From the NCBI GenBank assembly GCA_021844275.1, contig JAKBTR010000078.1:1963-16873 (forward strand): a DNA stretch of 14,911 bases, in the 5' to 3' direction. The position numbers and the translations under genes were made by a program. Each line of letters begins with the position of its first letter. Within the stretch, counting starts at the first letter, position 1. This DNA comes from Nitrospirota bacterium. GTDB lineage: Bacteria; Nitrospirota_A; Leptospirillia; Leptospirillales; Leptospirillaceae. Shown here piece after piece: positions 6,578 through 13,868 of the stretch. The notes below the pieces were generated by a model. It saw nothing but the letters and a program-made list of their open reading frames with translations, did no database searches and was not told the origin of the DNA.

Positions 6578-7466
6578 AATCCATAATCCCCTCCGAAACG
6601 GTAAACCTCGGGACATAGCCGAGAAGGACGCGAGCCCCGTCCACCGATGCCCGGGTATGGTTCTGGTAAAAATCGTACGGGTTGTCGAAATAGTCGGGTG
6701 CCATCTGAAGCTTGAGGGCCCGATTGAGCGTTTCGACGATATCGTTGAAGGTGGTTTCAACGCCTGTTCCCACGTTCACGATTCCGGACGATTCGGTGGA
6801 AAGTGCAAGGATATTCGCCTCTACAACATCCTTGACATAAACATGGTCCCGTCCCTGCTCTCCCCATTTGAAGATCCGGGGATTCTTTCCTTCCCGCATC
6901 TGCAAATAAAGTTGATAGATCATGCTGGCAAACTTTCCCTTATGTCCTTCCCCCGGTCCAAAAACATTAAAATAACGGAGTCCGATCACCGGCCGGGAAA
7001 GCTCACGGGCAGCCTTGCGGGCCATGTTGTCCATGATCATCTTCGAAAACCCGTACACATTGAGGGGATTCGGGGACTGTTCCTCATTTTGCGGACTGGC
7101 GTTGTTCCCGTAAACGGCGGCGGAAGAAGCATAGACCACACGGCAGGAATATCGTGCAGCGTAAGCGAGAACATTCCGGAATCCGTCCACATTTCTTGTG
7201 ATCATTTGACGTTGGTCGGACACTGTTGTATCTGTGATCGAAGCTTCGTGGATGATCGCATCGAAAGGAGTCCGATTATGGAACATGTCGGCGAGGTCCA
7301 TCGAAGCGATATCTCCGCAGTGGAAGTCCCCACGGAAGGAGACTAGATTTTTGAATGTTCCGGAAGACATATCATCGATGACTGTCACGTCATGACGGTC
7401 CTTCTCCAACCGCAAGACGATGTTCGAACCGACAAAACCGGCCCCTCCGGTGACAAGATAACGCAT
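6555..7466 (-). CDS. hldD: NAD-dependent epimerase, HldD-like (ADP-L-glycero-D-manno-heptose 6-epimerase)
   Basis: This is an extended short-chain dehydrogenase/reductase of 303 residues. GGAGFVG (7-13) binds NAD(P). YASSAAVYG (112-120) carries the catalytic serine region, and YGFSK gives Tyr138 and Lys142. RYFNVFGPGEGHKGKFAS (164-181) closely follows the HldD signature, including the lysine of the EGHKG segment that HldD uses in its epimerase chemistry. RDHVYVKDV and NVGTG complete the family pattern. HldD makes the L,D-heptose donor for the lipopolysaccharide inner core. No other heptose-pathway gene is in view, so another sugar-nucleotide epimerase remains possible. The ATG at 7466 was chosen over an in-frame ATG at 7523 because MRYLVTGGAGF matches the family N-terminus and AAGGGG lies seven bases upstream. 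It is co-transcribed with the overlapping M48-like gene and is divergent from the MFS gene. Confidence 0.83.
   Translation of the reverse strand: MRYLVTGGAGFVGSNIVLRLEKDRHDVTVIDDMSSGTFKNLVSFRGDFHCGDIASMDLADMFHNRTPFDAIIHEASITDTTVSDQRQMITRNVDGFRNVLAYAARYSCRVVYASSAAVYGNNASPQNEEQSPNPLNVYGFSKMIMDNMARKAARELSRPVIGLRYFNVFGPGEGHKGKFASMIYQLYLQMREGKNPRIFKWGEQGRDHVYVKDVVEANILALSTESSGIVNVGTGVETTFNDIVETLNRALKLQMAPDYFDNPYDFYQNHTRASVDGARVLLGYVPRFTVSEGIMDYVQYLEL
6588..6594 (-). promoter_or_regulatory. Ribosome-binding site for the M48-like gene
   Basis: On the minus strand GGAGGGG spans 6594 down to 6588, ten bases before the ATG at 6577-6575. It lies inside the 3' end of the upstream epimerase gene. It supports the 608-residue start over the longer in-frame ATG at 6760, and implies that the two genes are translated from one transcript. 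Confidence 0.65.
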
Positions 7467-7578
7467 GCTCGAACCCCTTCTCTCTGGATGTGATGAATAC
7501 AACTGAGCTTGTAGTTTAAACAAAGATTCAAAAAATCAAAACAGCCTCTTCTTCATGTTAGGATGGTAGGCGTCCGGC
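7467..7578. promoter_or_regulatory. Divergent intergenic control region (hldD-like / MFS)
   Basis: These 112 bases separate two divergent genes and should hold promoters for both. The stretch around 7513-7545 is AT-rich. On the minus strand a TAAACT hexamer with an upstream TTGATT is a possible but poorly spaced (15 bp) promoter for the epimerase unit. No convincing promoter is seen for the plus strand. GTCCGGCATGC at 7572-7582 is echoed by GTCCGGTCATGC at 7597-7608 just inside the MFS reading frame. Confidence 0.4.
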
Positions 7579-7608
7579 ATGCGATCCACGTCTCATGTCC
7601 GGTCATGC
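7572..7608 (+). repeat. Short imperfect direct repeat at the MFS start
   Basis: GTCCGGCATGC (7572-7582) recurs as GTCCGGTCATGC (7597-7608), differing by one inserted T, with starts 25 bases apart. The first copy contains the first candidate ATG of the MFS gene. If translation really begins further downstream, both copies would lie in the leader and could be a paired binding site. They may also be chance. Confidence 0.4.
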
Positions 7609-8967
7609 TGGCAGGGTGATCTCAAGGACAGTATTTTCCTCTTCCTCTCAGTGACGCAACTTGGAGATTGGCGCCCTTTGTCGAATGGTCCGGGGACCGG
7701 CCCCTACCCCTACCTGCTAAAGTGGGAACGGATACTTCGCAACAACCGTTTCCGTATGCTACTGACCGCGTACACTCTATCCCAGTTCAGCGAAGGAATG
7801 ACCCAGACATCCCTCACATGGATCGCCTTCCGTTCTTCCCATAATCATATCGGACTGGTTGCAACAATCGGACTCCTCCAGACAGTGATCCCTTTTTTCG
7901 TCATTCTTCCGGCAGGGTATCTTGCGGATCGCTTTCCCGCCCCTCCGTTGCTGGCGGGGGTCAATTTGTTCAAAGGAGCCACGTATGCGCTGATCCCGTT
8001 GATTTCCTTGCTGGAGCCCATATCCCGAACATCGATCCTCTCGATCGTCATTCTGACAGCAGTTCTGTCTTCCTTTTTTATTCCGGCCTTTGGCGCCATG
8101 CTCCCTTCCCTGGTTCCCGCAGACGGAATCAAGAAGGCCAATGGATGGATCCTGATATTCGGACAAGGTGGCTATCTGTTGGGTCCACTCACAGCAGGAA
8201 TCCTTTTATTCCACCTAAAAGCGGCCTGGCTCATCCTGATATCCGGTTCCGGATTTGCCCTGTCGGCTGTCCTGATGATTCTGGTACCATCTCTCCCGGC
8301 CGGACAACTCTATGGTCAGACTTCTGGCAATACCCCATCGAAAACACATTGGTCGGCCGTCCAGAAAGATATCTCCCAGATCCTCCTCTTTTTCCACGAA
8401 CGTCCCAAAATGATATTGGCTGTTCTGGCGCTTGGCATTTACGGACTCGTCAACGCTCCTCTTCCTGTCCTCTTCCCCCTCATGGCGACTGAGGTTTTCC
8501 GGATGGACAAGGGCTTCTACACCATTCTCGCAGGCAGTTATTTTTCCGGTGCCTTCCTGGCCGGACTGACCATTATCCGTTTTTCCGGCATGTCTCCACT
8601 GAAGCTGATCTCGGTCGGGTTCGGTCTTGCGGGACTTTCCCTGATTCTGGTCTCGCTGACGTCTTCTCCCTGGACTGGGCCATTGGCGCTTATTCTGACC
8701 GGAGCCGGCCTCGCCATCATCCAGCCCCTCCTGAATGAATGGCTTCAAAAAGACGTTCCCCGACAGCTGCTGGGACTCGCTTTTTCCATGACATGGCTTA
8801 TCTTTCTCGTGGCCAGCCTTACGGGGATCCGTGGAGGCTCCCTGCTTGCCGAGAAAATCGGAGTTCATCCTTTATTAGCTGCCTCAGGAACAGGGCTGCT
8901 TGGCATCAGCGGAGTGTTTCTCCTCTCTACACATTTTTTAGGCAGTGTATCCAAAGGAAACAACTGA
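7579..8967 (+). CDS. MFS transporter (MFS_3/DHA3-like), first of a tandem pair
   Basis: This is an integral inner-membrane protein with about 12 hydrophobic segments. A motif A variant, GYLADRFPAPPLL (113-125), lies between the second and third membrane segments. The opening ERILRNNRFRMLLTAYTLSQFSEG and VATIGLLQT resemble the following gene, so the two are probably paralogs. The family (MFS_3/DHA3, which includes MefA- and EntS-like exporters) suggests drug or small-molecule efflux by proton antiport, but the substrate is unknown. The start is uncertain. The ATG at 7579 gives 462 residues, but about 50 of these precede the transporter fold. TTG at 7678 with GGAGA ten bases upstream gives 429 residues, close to its neighbour's 428. 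ATG at 7756 would cut into the first membrane segment. The gene is divergent from the epimerase unit. Confidence 0.85.
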   Translation: MRSTSHVRSCWQGDLKDSIFLFLSVTQLGDWRPLSNGPGTGPYPYLLKWERILRNNRFRMLLTAYTLSQFSEGMTQTSLTWIAFRSSHNHIGLVATIGLLQTVIPFFVILPAGYLADRFPAPPLLAGVNLFKGATYALIPLISLLEPISRTSILSIVILTAVLSSFFIPAFGAMLPSLVPADGIKKANGWILIFGQGGYLLGPLTAGILLFHLKAAWLILISGSGFALSAVLMILVPSLPAGQLYGQTSGNTPSKTHWSAVQKDISQILLFFHERPKMILAVLALGIYGLVNAPLPVLFPLMATEVFRMDKGFYTILAGSYFSGAFLAGLTIIRFSGMSPLKLISVGFGLAGLSLILVSLTSSPWTGPLALILTGAGLAIIQPLLNEWLQKDVPRQLLGLAFSMTWLIFLVASLTGIRGGSLLAEKIGVHPLLAASGTGLLGISGVFLLSTHFLGSVSKGNN

Positions 8968-9117
8968 CACACCTTCTTCCGGACGCACCCGGAAAAATAC
9001 CTCCTTAAATCATTATTCTTCCAAATTTTTCACAGAATCTTTTTATCCAGCATGAAACTTGCTCCAGAAAGTGCGGGAACAGTGAATCGTTGACCATTCC
9101 TAAAAGGGGAACACCAC
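8968..9117. other. Intergenic spacer between the two MFS genes
   Basis: This 150-base gap holds a small inverted repeat, TTCCGG at 8977-8982 and CCGGAA at 8989-8994 with a six-base loop. It is followed by AAATACC, not by a T run, so it is at best a weak terminator or mRNA end. An AT-rich stretch follows at about 9003-9050 and could contain a promoter for the second MFS gene, but I see no clear -35/-10 pair. The ribosome-binding site AAAGGGGA ends at 9110. Confidence 0.4.
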
Positions 9118-10404
9118 GTGAATGAATCGCTCTCTCTGATCAGGGAAAAGAACTTCGGACTTCTGCTTACCGGCCAGCTGATCTCCCAGATCGGAGAAAA
9201 TCTGAACCGGGTGGCTCTTTTGTGGTTTGTTTACAAACTCACGAACAGTCCGGGCGCCGTGGCAACAATCGGCATTCTTCAGACCCTCCCGCCGCTTCTT
9301 TTTGGATGGTTGACCGGAGTCGCACTGGATCGGTCATCCAAAAAATCCGTCATGCTGGGTCTGGACACAACGCGGGGACTCATTGTTCTCCTGATCCCGG
9401 TTCTGTATTACTTTCACTGGCTCTCTCTCCCCATTCTCGATGTTCTGGTGTTTCTCATCGCCGTCACGTCAGGTATTTTCGGTCCGGCCCTTTATGCAAG
9501 CATTCCGGAAATCGTCCCTCCGGACAAAACAATTGCCGGCAATGCGATGATGCAGACGGTCGGACAAATCGGAATGCTTCTGGGGCCTATCCTGGGGGGC
9601 ATCCTGGTCTCTTTCTGGAATCCGACGATCGTTATGGCCATTAACGGAATCACGTTTCTCATTTCCGCCATTTTCCTGATCTTCATTCATATCCGATGGA
9701 TTCCGCCCACGACCCCGCTGTCGCCGGGTGTTTTTTTCCGGGAAACAGCCCAAGGGTACAAGGTGGTATTCGGAAAACAACACAATTTTCTCCCTCTCTT
9801 CATCGTCATGGCCTTTTACGGATTAATCACCGGTCCCCTGAACATCCTTCTTCCGATTTATGCAAAAAACAGCCTTCATGAAGGATCGGGAGCATTCGGA
9901 CTTCTGATTTCCGCCCTGGGCGTCGGGATGCTGCTTTCTTCCCTGCTGCTGTCTCTTTTCTCTCCCCGTTCCATGGGAGTCTGTATCCGAAATGCCTTCA
10001 TGATGGCCGGACTTTTACTCGGGGCTCTTTCTGTCATCCATTCCTTGCCGCTTGCCGTCATCATTCTTGCCGCCGCCGGCATGGGTCTTTCGGTGACAAA
10101 CCCATTGATTCACACCATCGTTCAGAAAAAAACTTCTCCCGAGCTCCTGGGGAGGACGTTTTCGACCATCAGCCTCGGATTTCTTTCCGGGCTCATCCTT
10201 GGCATGGCTTGTCTTCCCTTTTTGCTCCATTCCATCGGGTCCTCCAGAACCGTCCTGGTCATGGGGATCGTCCTTTTCGCCGGAGCCATTGTGGTATCAG
10301 CACCCTTGATGCGCTCTGAAAGACAGCTGTCTTCGGATAGTGAAAGCAACCGCAATCTGATCGGCCTTCAACAGCTTTCTCCGGTTGAAGTGCGGGAGGA
10401 TTAA
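9118..10404 (+). CDS. MFS transporter (MFS_3/DHA3-like), second of a tandem pair
   Basis: This is a 428-residue inner-membrane protein with about 12 hydrophobic stretches. The N-terminal LIREKNFGLLLTGQLISQIGENL, the segment VATIGILQTLPPLL and the motif A-like GVALDRSSKKSVM (67-79) place it in the same MFS group as the gene before it. The charged cytoplasmic tail ends with a serine/glutamate-rich stretch. The GTG at 9118 is chosen because AAGGGGA lies seven bases upstream and the sequence matches the usual short N-terminus before the first membrane segment. An ATG four bases later is out of frame. The stop lies two bases before the glycosyltransferase ATG, so transporter and glycosyltransferase are probably one transcript. 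That suggests export of a sugar-containing product, or of a toxic side product, but the substrate is not shown. Confidence 0.87.
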   Translation: MNESLSLIREKNFGLLLTGQLISQIGENLNRVALLWFVYKLTNSPGAVATIGILQTLPPLLFGWLTGVALDRSSKKSVMLGLDTTRGLIVLLIPVLYYFHWLSLPILDVLVFLIAVTSGIFGPALYASIPEIVPPDKTIAGNAMMQTVGQIGMLLGPILGGILVSFWNPTIVMAINGITFLISAIFLIFIHIRWIPPTTPLSPGVFFRETAQGYKVVFGKQHNFLPLFIVMAFYGLITGPLNILLPIYAKNSLHEGSGAFGLLISALGVGMLLSSLLLSLFSPRSMGVCIRNAFMMAGLLLGALSVIHSLPLAVIILAAAGMGLSVTNPLIHTIVQKKTSPELLGRTFSTISLGFLSGLILGMACLPFLLHSIGSSRTVLVMGIVLFAGAIVVSAPLMRSERQLSSDSESNRNLIGLQQLSPVEVRED

Positions 10405-10406
10405 GC

Positions 10407-11492
10407 ATGAAGATTGCCATCATCTCGACTCCGTTTGTCTCCGTGCCGCCGAAAAAATACGGTGGGACAGAACTTTTTCTCTACCACTTGTCAGAGAAAC
10501 TGATTGACAGGGGACATTCCGTCACTCTCTTTGCAACCGGAGATTCGAAAACGAGGGCCGAACTGGAATTCCTCTATACGGAAGGTCGGTGGCCGATTAA
10601 CCCTATGGACGAACTGACACATCTTTCTTTTGCCTTTAAAAGAATCCGGGAACATGGGGACATTGATATCATTCATTTGAATTCCCCCTACGCACTTCCG
10701 TTCGCAGACATGATAGACGTGCCTGCCGTCGTCACCCTTCATCACACCAAAACACCTGACTTCTCCTTAACGTATCAGCAATACCCCAAGTATCATTACG
10801 CATCCATCAGCTATTCCCAAAAAAGCCAGGAAGCTGATCTCCAGAACTTTTCCGTCATTCACCACGGTCTGGACCCAAACAGCTACCCTCCTTCCTATAG
10901 CCCTGAAAACTATGTCGCCTTTCTTGGACGACTCGCCCCTGAAAAAGGTCCAGACTCCGCTATCCGTGCCGCTGAAATGGCAGGAGTCCCCATCCATATG
11001 GCCGGTGCCGTTCATTGGCTGGACACTTCTTTTTATACCCGTCAGCTGAGACCCTTGCTTTCTCTTCCCCACGTACGCTGGATCGGGGAAGCAGACCATA
11101 TCCGTAAGGTTTCTCTTCTGCAGGGGGCAAAAGCACTTCTTTTCCCGATACGCTGGTCGGAGCCTTTTGGTCTTGTCATGATCGAAGCCATGTTGTGCGG
11201 AACTCCGGTTGTGGCCTTCCGGCGAGGGTCCGTGCCCGAGGTCGTCGAAGAAAACGTAACAGGATTTCTCGTGGATACGGAAAAAGAAATGGCGGATGTG
11301 ATTCGTACAAAACTGGACAAGTTCGACCGTGAGGCATGCAGAAGCGCGGCGATTCAACGCTTTTCCACTTCGGTCATGGTCGATCAATATGAGCTCTTGT
11401 ACCAGGATGTATTACGAAAATGGCGGGAGGAAAAATCCCTTTCCTCAAATGAACCATTTTTGGATGAACCTTCACTGGCTGGATCGGCTTGA
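10407..11492 (+). CDS. Glycosyltransferase family 4 protein (GT-B fold)
   Basis: This is a 361-residue retaining glycosyltransferase with two Rossmann-like domains. The N-terminal KYGGTELFLYHLSEKL (17-32) has the paired glycines of the acceptor/donor cleft. The C-terminal domain starts at FLGRLAPEKGP (172-182). The family's E-x7-E pair is Glu252 and Glu260 in SEPFGLVMIEAM, followed by GTPVVAF and GSVPEVVEENVTGFLV, which bind the nucleotide-sugar. No membrane segment is present, so it acts in the cytoplasm or at the membrane face. The ATG at 10407 has GGGAGGA six bases upstream, inside the end of the MFS gene. It precedes the otsA-like gene by 48 bases. The donor and acceptor are unknown; the neighbourhood makes a sugar or compatible-solute glycoside plausible, while a polysaccharide role is the main alternative. 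Confidence 0.9.
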   Translation: MKIAIISTPFVSVPPKKYGGTELFLYHLSEKLIDRGHSVTLFATGDSKTRAELEFLYTEGRWPINPMDELTHLSFAFKRIREHGDIDIIHLNSPYALPFADMIDVPAVVTLHHTKTPDFSLTYQQYPKYHYASISYSQKSQEADLQNFSVIHHGLDPNSYPPSYSPENYVAFLGRLAPEKGPDSAIRAAEMAGVPIHMAGAVHWLDTSFYTRQLRPLLSLPHVRWIGEADHIRKVSLLQGAKALLFPIRWSEPFGLVMIEAMLCGTPVVAFRRGSVPEVVEENVTGFLVDTEKEMADVIRTKLDKFDREACRSAAIQRFSTSVMVDQYELLYQDVLRKWREEKSLSSNEPFLDEPSLAGSA

Positions 11493-11540
11493 AAGAAGGA
11501 AAAAGCTTCAGGCATAAGACAAGGCAGAAAGGCTAATTCC

Positions 11541-13040
11541 GTGAATCAAGCGACTATATTTTCCAGACATCCTCGGATTTCCTCCGGCCAAAGATTGGCG
11601 GTCCGGTCGATCGAGAACATTCAATCCATCAGCCATAGTCTCTTGGGAAATGCGCCTGTTTGCATCGTCACCAATCGGGAACCCATCGTTTATACAGAAG
11701 GTCAGGAATTCAAAAGGCCGGCTGGAGGGGTCAGCCAAGTTCTGCACGCCCTTCTCGAACGGCTCGGGGGGATCTGGATCGCATCCCGGGATTCGGCCGG
11801 TCCAAGCACTCTGATGGTTCCCTCTGAAAAAGGTCCTGGTTATTTGCTCGAAAGAGTCGATATCCCCTCCTCTCTCAAGAAACCTTTTTATGACGGATAC
11901 TCAAACGGAACGCTGTGGCCTCTTTTCCATGGAAACAGGGATCAGTTTTATCATGATCCCAGCGACTTCATACAATACAATCGGGTTAACCAGATCTTTG
12001 CGAAAAAAGTCCTGGATTCACTCCGCAAAGAACGCCCCGGACTTGTGTGGATTCACGACTACCAGCTGACTCAGGTCGCACAATGGATCCGCCGTGAGTC
12101 CACCGAAGATCTTCCTCCATTGGCATTTTTTTGCCATATTCCCTGGCCGACTCCGTCTGATCTCATGCTTCTTCCAGAATGGCAATCTCTCCTGGAAGGT
12201 ATTCTCTCCCATGACATCATTGGATTCCAGACCCCCTTGCATCTTGAACTGTTTTTCAAAACGGTTTCGACTCTTCTTCCGGAAGCGGAGATTCTCCAGA
12301 ACAACACGATCCGATGGAACGGTCGTCATGTAAAGGTGGCCGTCATGCCTGTCGGAATCGATCCTCAGCACTTCCGACGCATGGCTGCGCAAACAGAAAA
12401 CATGAATGCAGCTAAAAAATTCCTTGAAGATGCGGGAGTACCATCCAACATCCCTTTCGTCATCTCTGTCGACCGCATGGACTACACCAAAGGACTTTTT
12501 GAACGGATCGATATTCTGGATCGTTTTTTTACCATCTATCCTCAATGGAAAAACAAGATATCTTTTGTCCAGATTGCCGTTCCCACGCGATCGGGACAAA
12601 AAATGTACAAACAATATCAAACTGTCTTGCGCAAACGCATCAAGACCTTCAATCAAAAATGGATGACAACAGACTGGCTCCCTCTTTATTCCGTCGAGAC
12701 GACCCTTCCTCAAACACATCTTTCGGCACTCTATAAAATGGCTTCCGGAGCACTGATCACTTCCACGAATGACGGTATGAACCTGGTTGCCCAGGAGTTT
12801 CTCTCTTGTCAAGGAAATGGGGACGGGGTCCTCTTTCTGAGCCGCCATACCGGCTCCGCATTTTTGCTTCAGGATGCTCTTCAGATCGACCCTTTTCATC
12901 CGGTCTTCTCCGCCCGTCAATTGAACACCGGCTTGTCAGAGTCTTTGGGGAAAAGAAGCCAGAGAAACAAGGGACTCGCTCGACAAATCGAACAAATGAA
13001 TCTGTATGAATGGGTTTTCCGGTTATTCGAAAATCTTTAG
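11541..13040 (+). CDS. otsA: GT20 synthase, OtsA-like (trehalose-6-phosphate synthase or relative)
   Basis: This is a 499-residue GT-B enzyme expected to join UDP-/ADP-glucose to a sugar phosphate in the cytoplasm. Matches to GT20 are YSNGTLWPLFH (120-130), WIHDYQL (170-176), FFCHIPWPTPSD (196-207), GFQT (228-231), VDRMDYTKGL with Arg312 and Lys317, AVPTRSGQK, and DGMNLVAQEF with Asp411 and Glu419. Departures from classical OtsA are NREP near the N-terminus (45-48), IWIASRDS in place of the tryptophan-containing FGWSG segment, and Asn410 where Escherichia OtsA has Arg in RDGMNL. NREP and the TWIAW-like segment recall glucosylglycerol-phosphate synthase, so the acceptor may not be glucose-6-phosphate. 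An extended N-terminus of about 35 residues precedes the first strand. The start is GTG at 11541 with GAAAGG upstream. It overlaps otsB by 35 bp. Confidence 0.86.
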   Translation: MNQATIFSRHPRISSGQRLAVRSIENIQSISHSLLGNAPVCIVTNREPIVYTEGQEFKRPAGGVSQVLHALLERLGGIWIASRDSAGPSTLMVPSEKGPGYLLERVDIPSSLKKPFYDGYSNGTLWPLFHGNRDQFYHDPSDFIQYNRVNQIFAKKVLDSLRKERPGLVWIHDYQLTQVAQWIRRESTEDLPPLAFFCHIPWPTPSDLMLLPEWQSLLEGILSHDIIGFQTPLHLELFFKTVSTLLPEAEILQNNTIRWNGRHVKVAVMPVGIDPQHFRRMAAQTENMNAAKKFLEDAGVPSNIPFVISVDRMDYTKGLFERIDILDRFFTIYPQWKNKISFVQIAVPTRSGQKMYKQYQTVLRKRIKTFNQKWMTTDWLPLYSVETTLPQTHLSALYKMASGALITSTNDGMNLVAQEFLSCQGNGDGVLFLSRHTGSAFLLQDALQIDPFHPVFSARQLNTGLSESLGKRSQRNKGLARQIEQMNLYEWVFRLFENL

Positions 13041-13863
13041 GAGAGTCAGGAGACCTGATATCAATCGACAGAATTATTCGGAGATTTTTTTAGAGAATCC
13101 AAAAAACGCAGTCCTCTTCCTCGACTTTGATGGAACATTGGCCCCGATTCAGGAAAAACCTGATTTTGTTCACCTGCCAGAACACCGTCTCAAATCTCTC
13201 AAAACACTCTCCTTACATATTCCAGTCTTTATCTTGTCGGGAAGATCGATTCCCGATCTCATGAAAAGACTCCCTCTTGATGAGCTGGCTGGTGTTTCGG
13301 GGGATCACGGCGCTTCCAGAATATACAGAGGAATGGCCTCTATTGAGCCAAATGCAGAAAATGCCCGAAACCAGATCCTTCCTTTCGCAACCGTCCTTGA
13401 AAAAATGACAGAGGAATGGCCGGGAGTATACCTTGAACGGAAACAATTTAGTCTGTCGATGCATTATCGACAGCTGGCAATTGAAAGTCAGGAAGCTTTT
13501 TTCTCTCTTTTAGAAAAGACATTCCGCCAGGCTCACCTTGAAGATATTGAAATGCGTCCTGGAAAATGTGTTTTTGAATTTCGGCATTCCCAAATTAACA
13601 AGGAATCCGCTTTAAAATGGTTTCTCCAGCGTATGAATGAAGAAAACGGACCCGGAACCTCATCCGGCACCGGTCTTTATCCTGTCATGATTGGGGACGA
13701 CACAACGGACTGGAATGCTATCAAATCAGCCATTGATCTTGGCGGTGTAGGGATTTGGGTCGGACAGACTCTTCCCGATACGACTGCTCCTCATCCCTTT
13801 CGGCTTTCTTCCCCGGATCAGGTCTGGGAATGGCTGGAGAGCTCCTGGAATATTCCCGATTGA
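13006..13863 (+). CDS. otsB: Trehalose-phosphatase-like HAD phosphatase (OtsB)
   Basis: This is a 285-residue HAD-family phosphatase expected to remove phosphate from the product of the preceding synthase. HAD motif I is LFLDFDGTLAPI with Asp40 and Asp42, motif II is SGR (78-80), and the conserved basic residue region is INKESALKW around Lys199. Motif IV is MIGDDTTD (228-235). GDHGAS and RPGKCVFEFR match the OtsB cap and core. The ATG at 13006 lies inside the otsA-like gene and has no good Shine-Dalgarno. No other usual start codon occurs before the HAD core, so translation probably depends on coupling to the synthase. The pairing implies trehalose made in two steps, although a different sugar phosphate is possible if the synthase is not a true OtsA. 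The stop lies five bases from the convergent rmlD stop. The DNA is clearly more AT-rich than the purine operon. Confidence 0.88.
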   Translation: MNGFSGYSKIFRRVRRPDINRQNYSEIFLENPKNAVLFLDFDGTLAPIQEKPDFVHLPEHRLKSLKTLSLHIPVFILSGRSIPDLMKRLPLDELAGVSGDHGASRIYRGMASIEPNAENARNQILPFATVLEKMTEEWPGVYLERKQFSLSMHYRQLAIESQEAFFSLLEKTFRQAHLEDIEMRPGKCVFEFRHSQINKESALKWFLQRMNEENGPGTSSGTGLYPVMIGDDTTDWNAIKSAIDLGGVGIWVGQTLPDTTAPHPFRLSSPDQVWEWLESSWNIPD

Positions 13864-13868
13864 AGTCC

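Noticed and set aside
6578..6760. Longer reading of the M48-like gene from an ATG at 6760
   Set aside because: The extension is the out-of-frame shadow of the epimerase gene and would hide the signal peptide. The ATG at 6577 has a good ribosome-binding site.
6657..7346. 229-residue plus-strand open frame
   Set aside because: Antisense shadow of the HldD-like gene, with no family features.
7564..7620. 18-codon ORF overlapping the MFS start, considered as a leader peptide
   Set aside because: It has no clear ribosome-binding site, no attenuator hairpin follows, and it contains no run of regulatory codons.
8977..8994. TTCCGG/CCGGAA hairpin considered as a terminator after the first MFS gene
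   Set aside because: The stem is only six pairs and no T run follows on either strand, so I keep it only as a note in the spacer entry.
12018..12920. 300-residue open frame on the minus strand
   Set aside because: It lies wholly inside the otsA-like gene, whose protein shows clear GT20 motifs. The reverse frame shows no recognisable domain.
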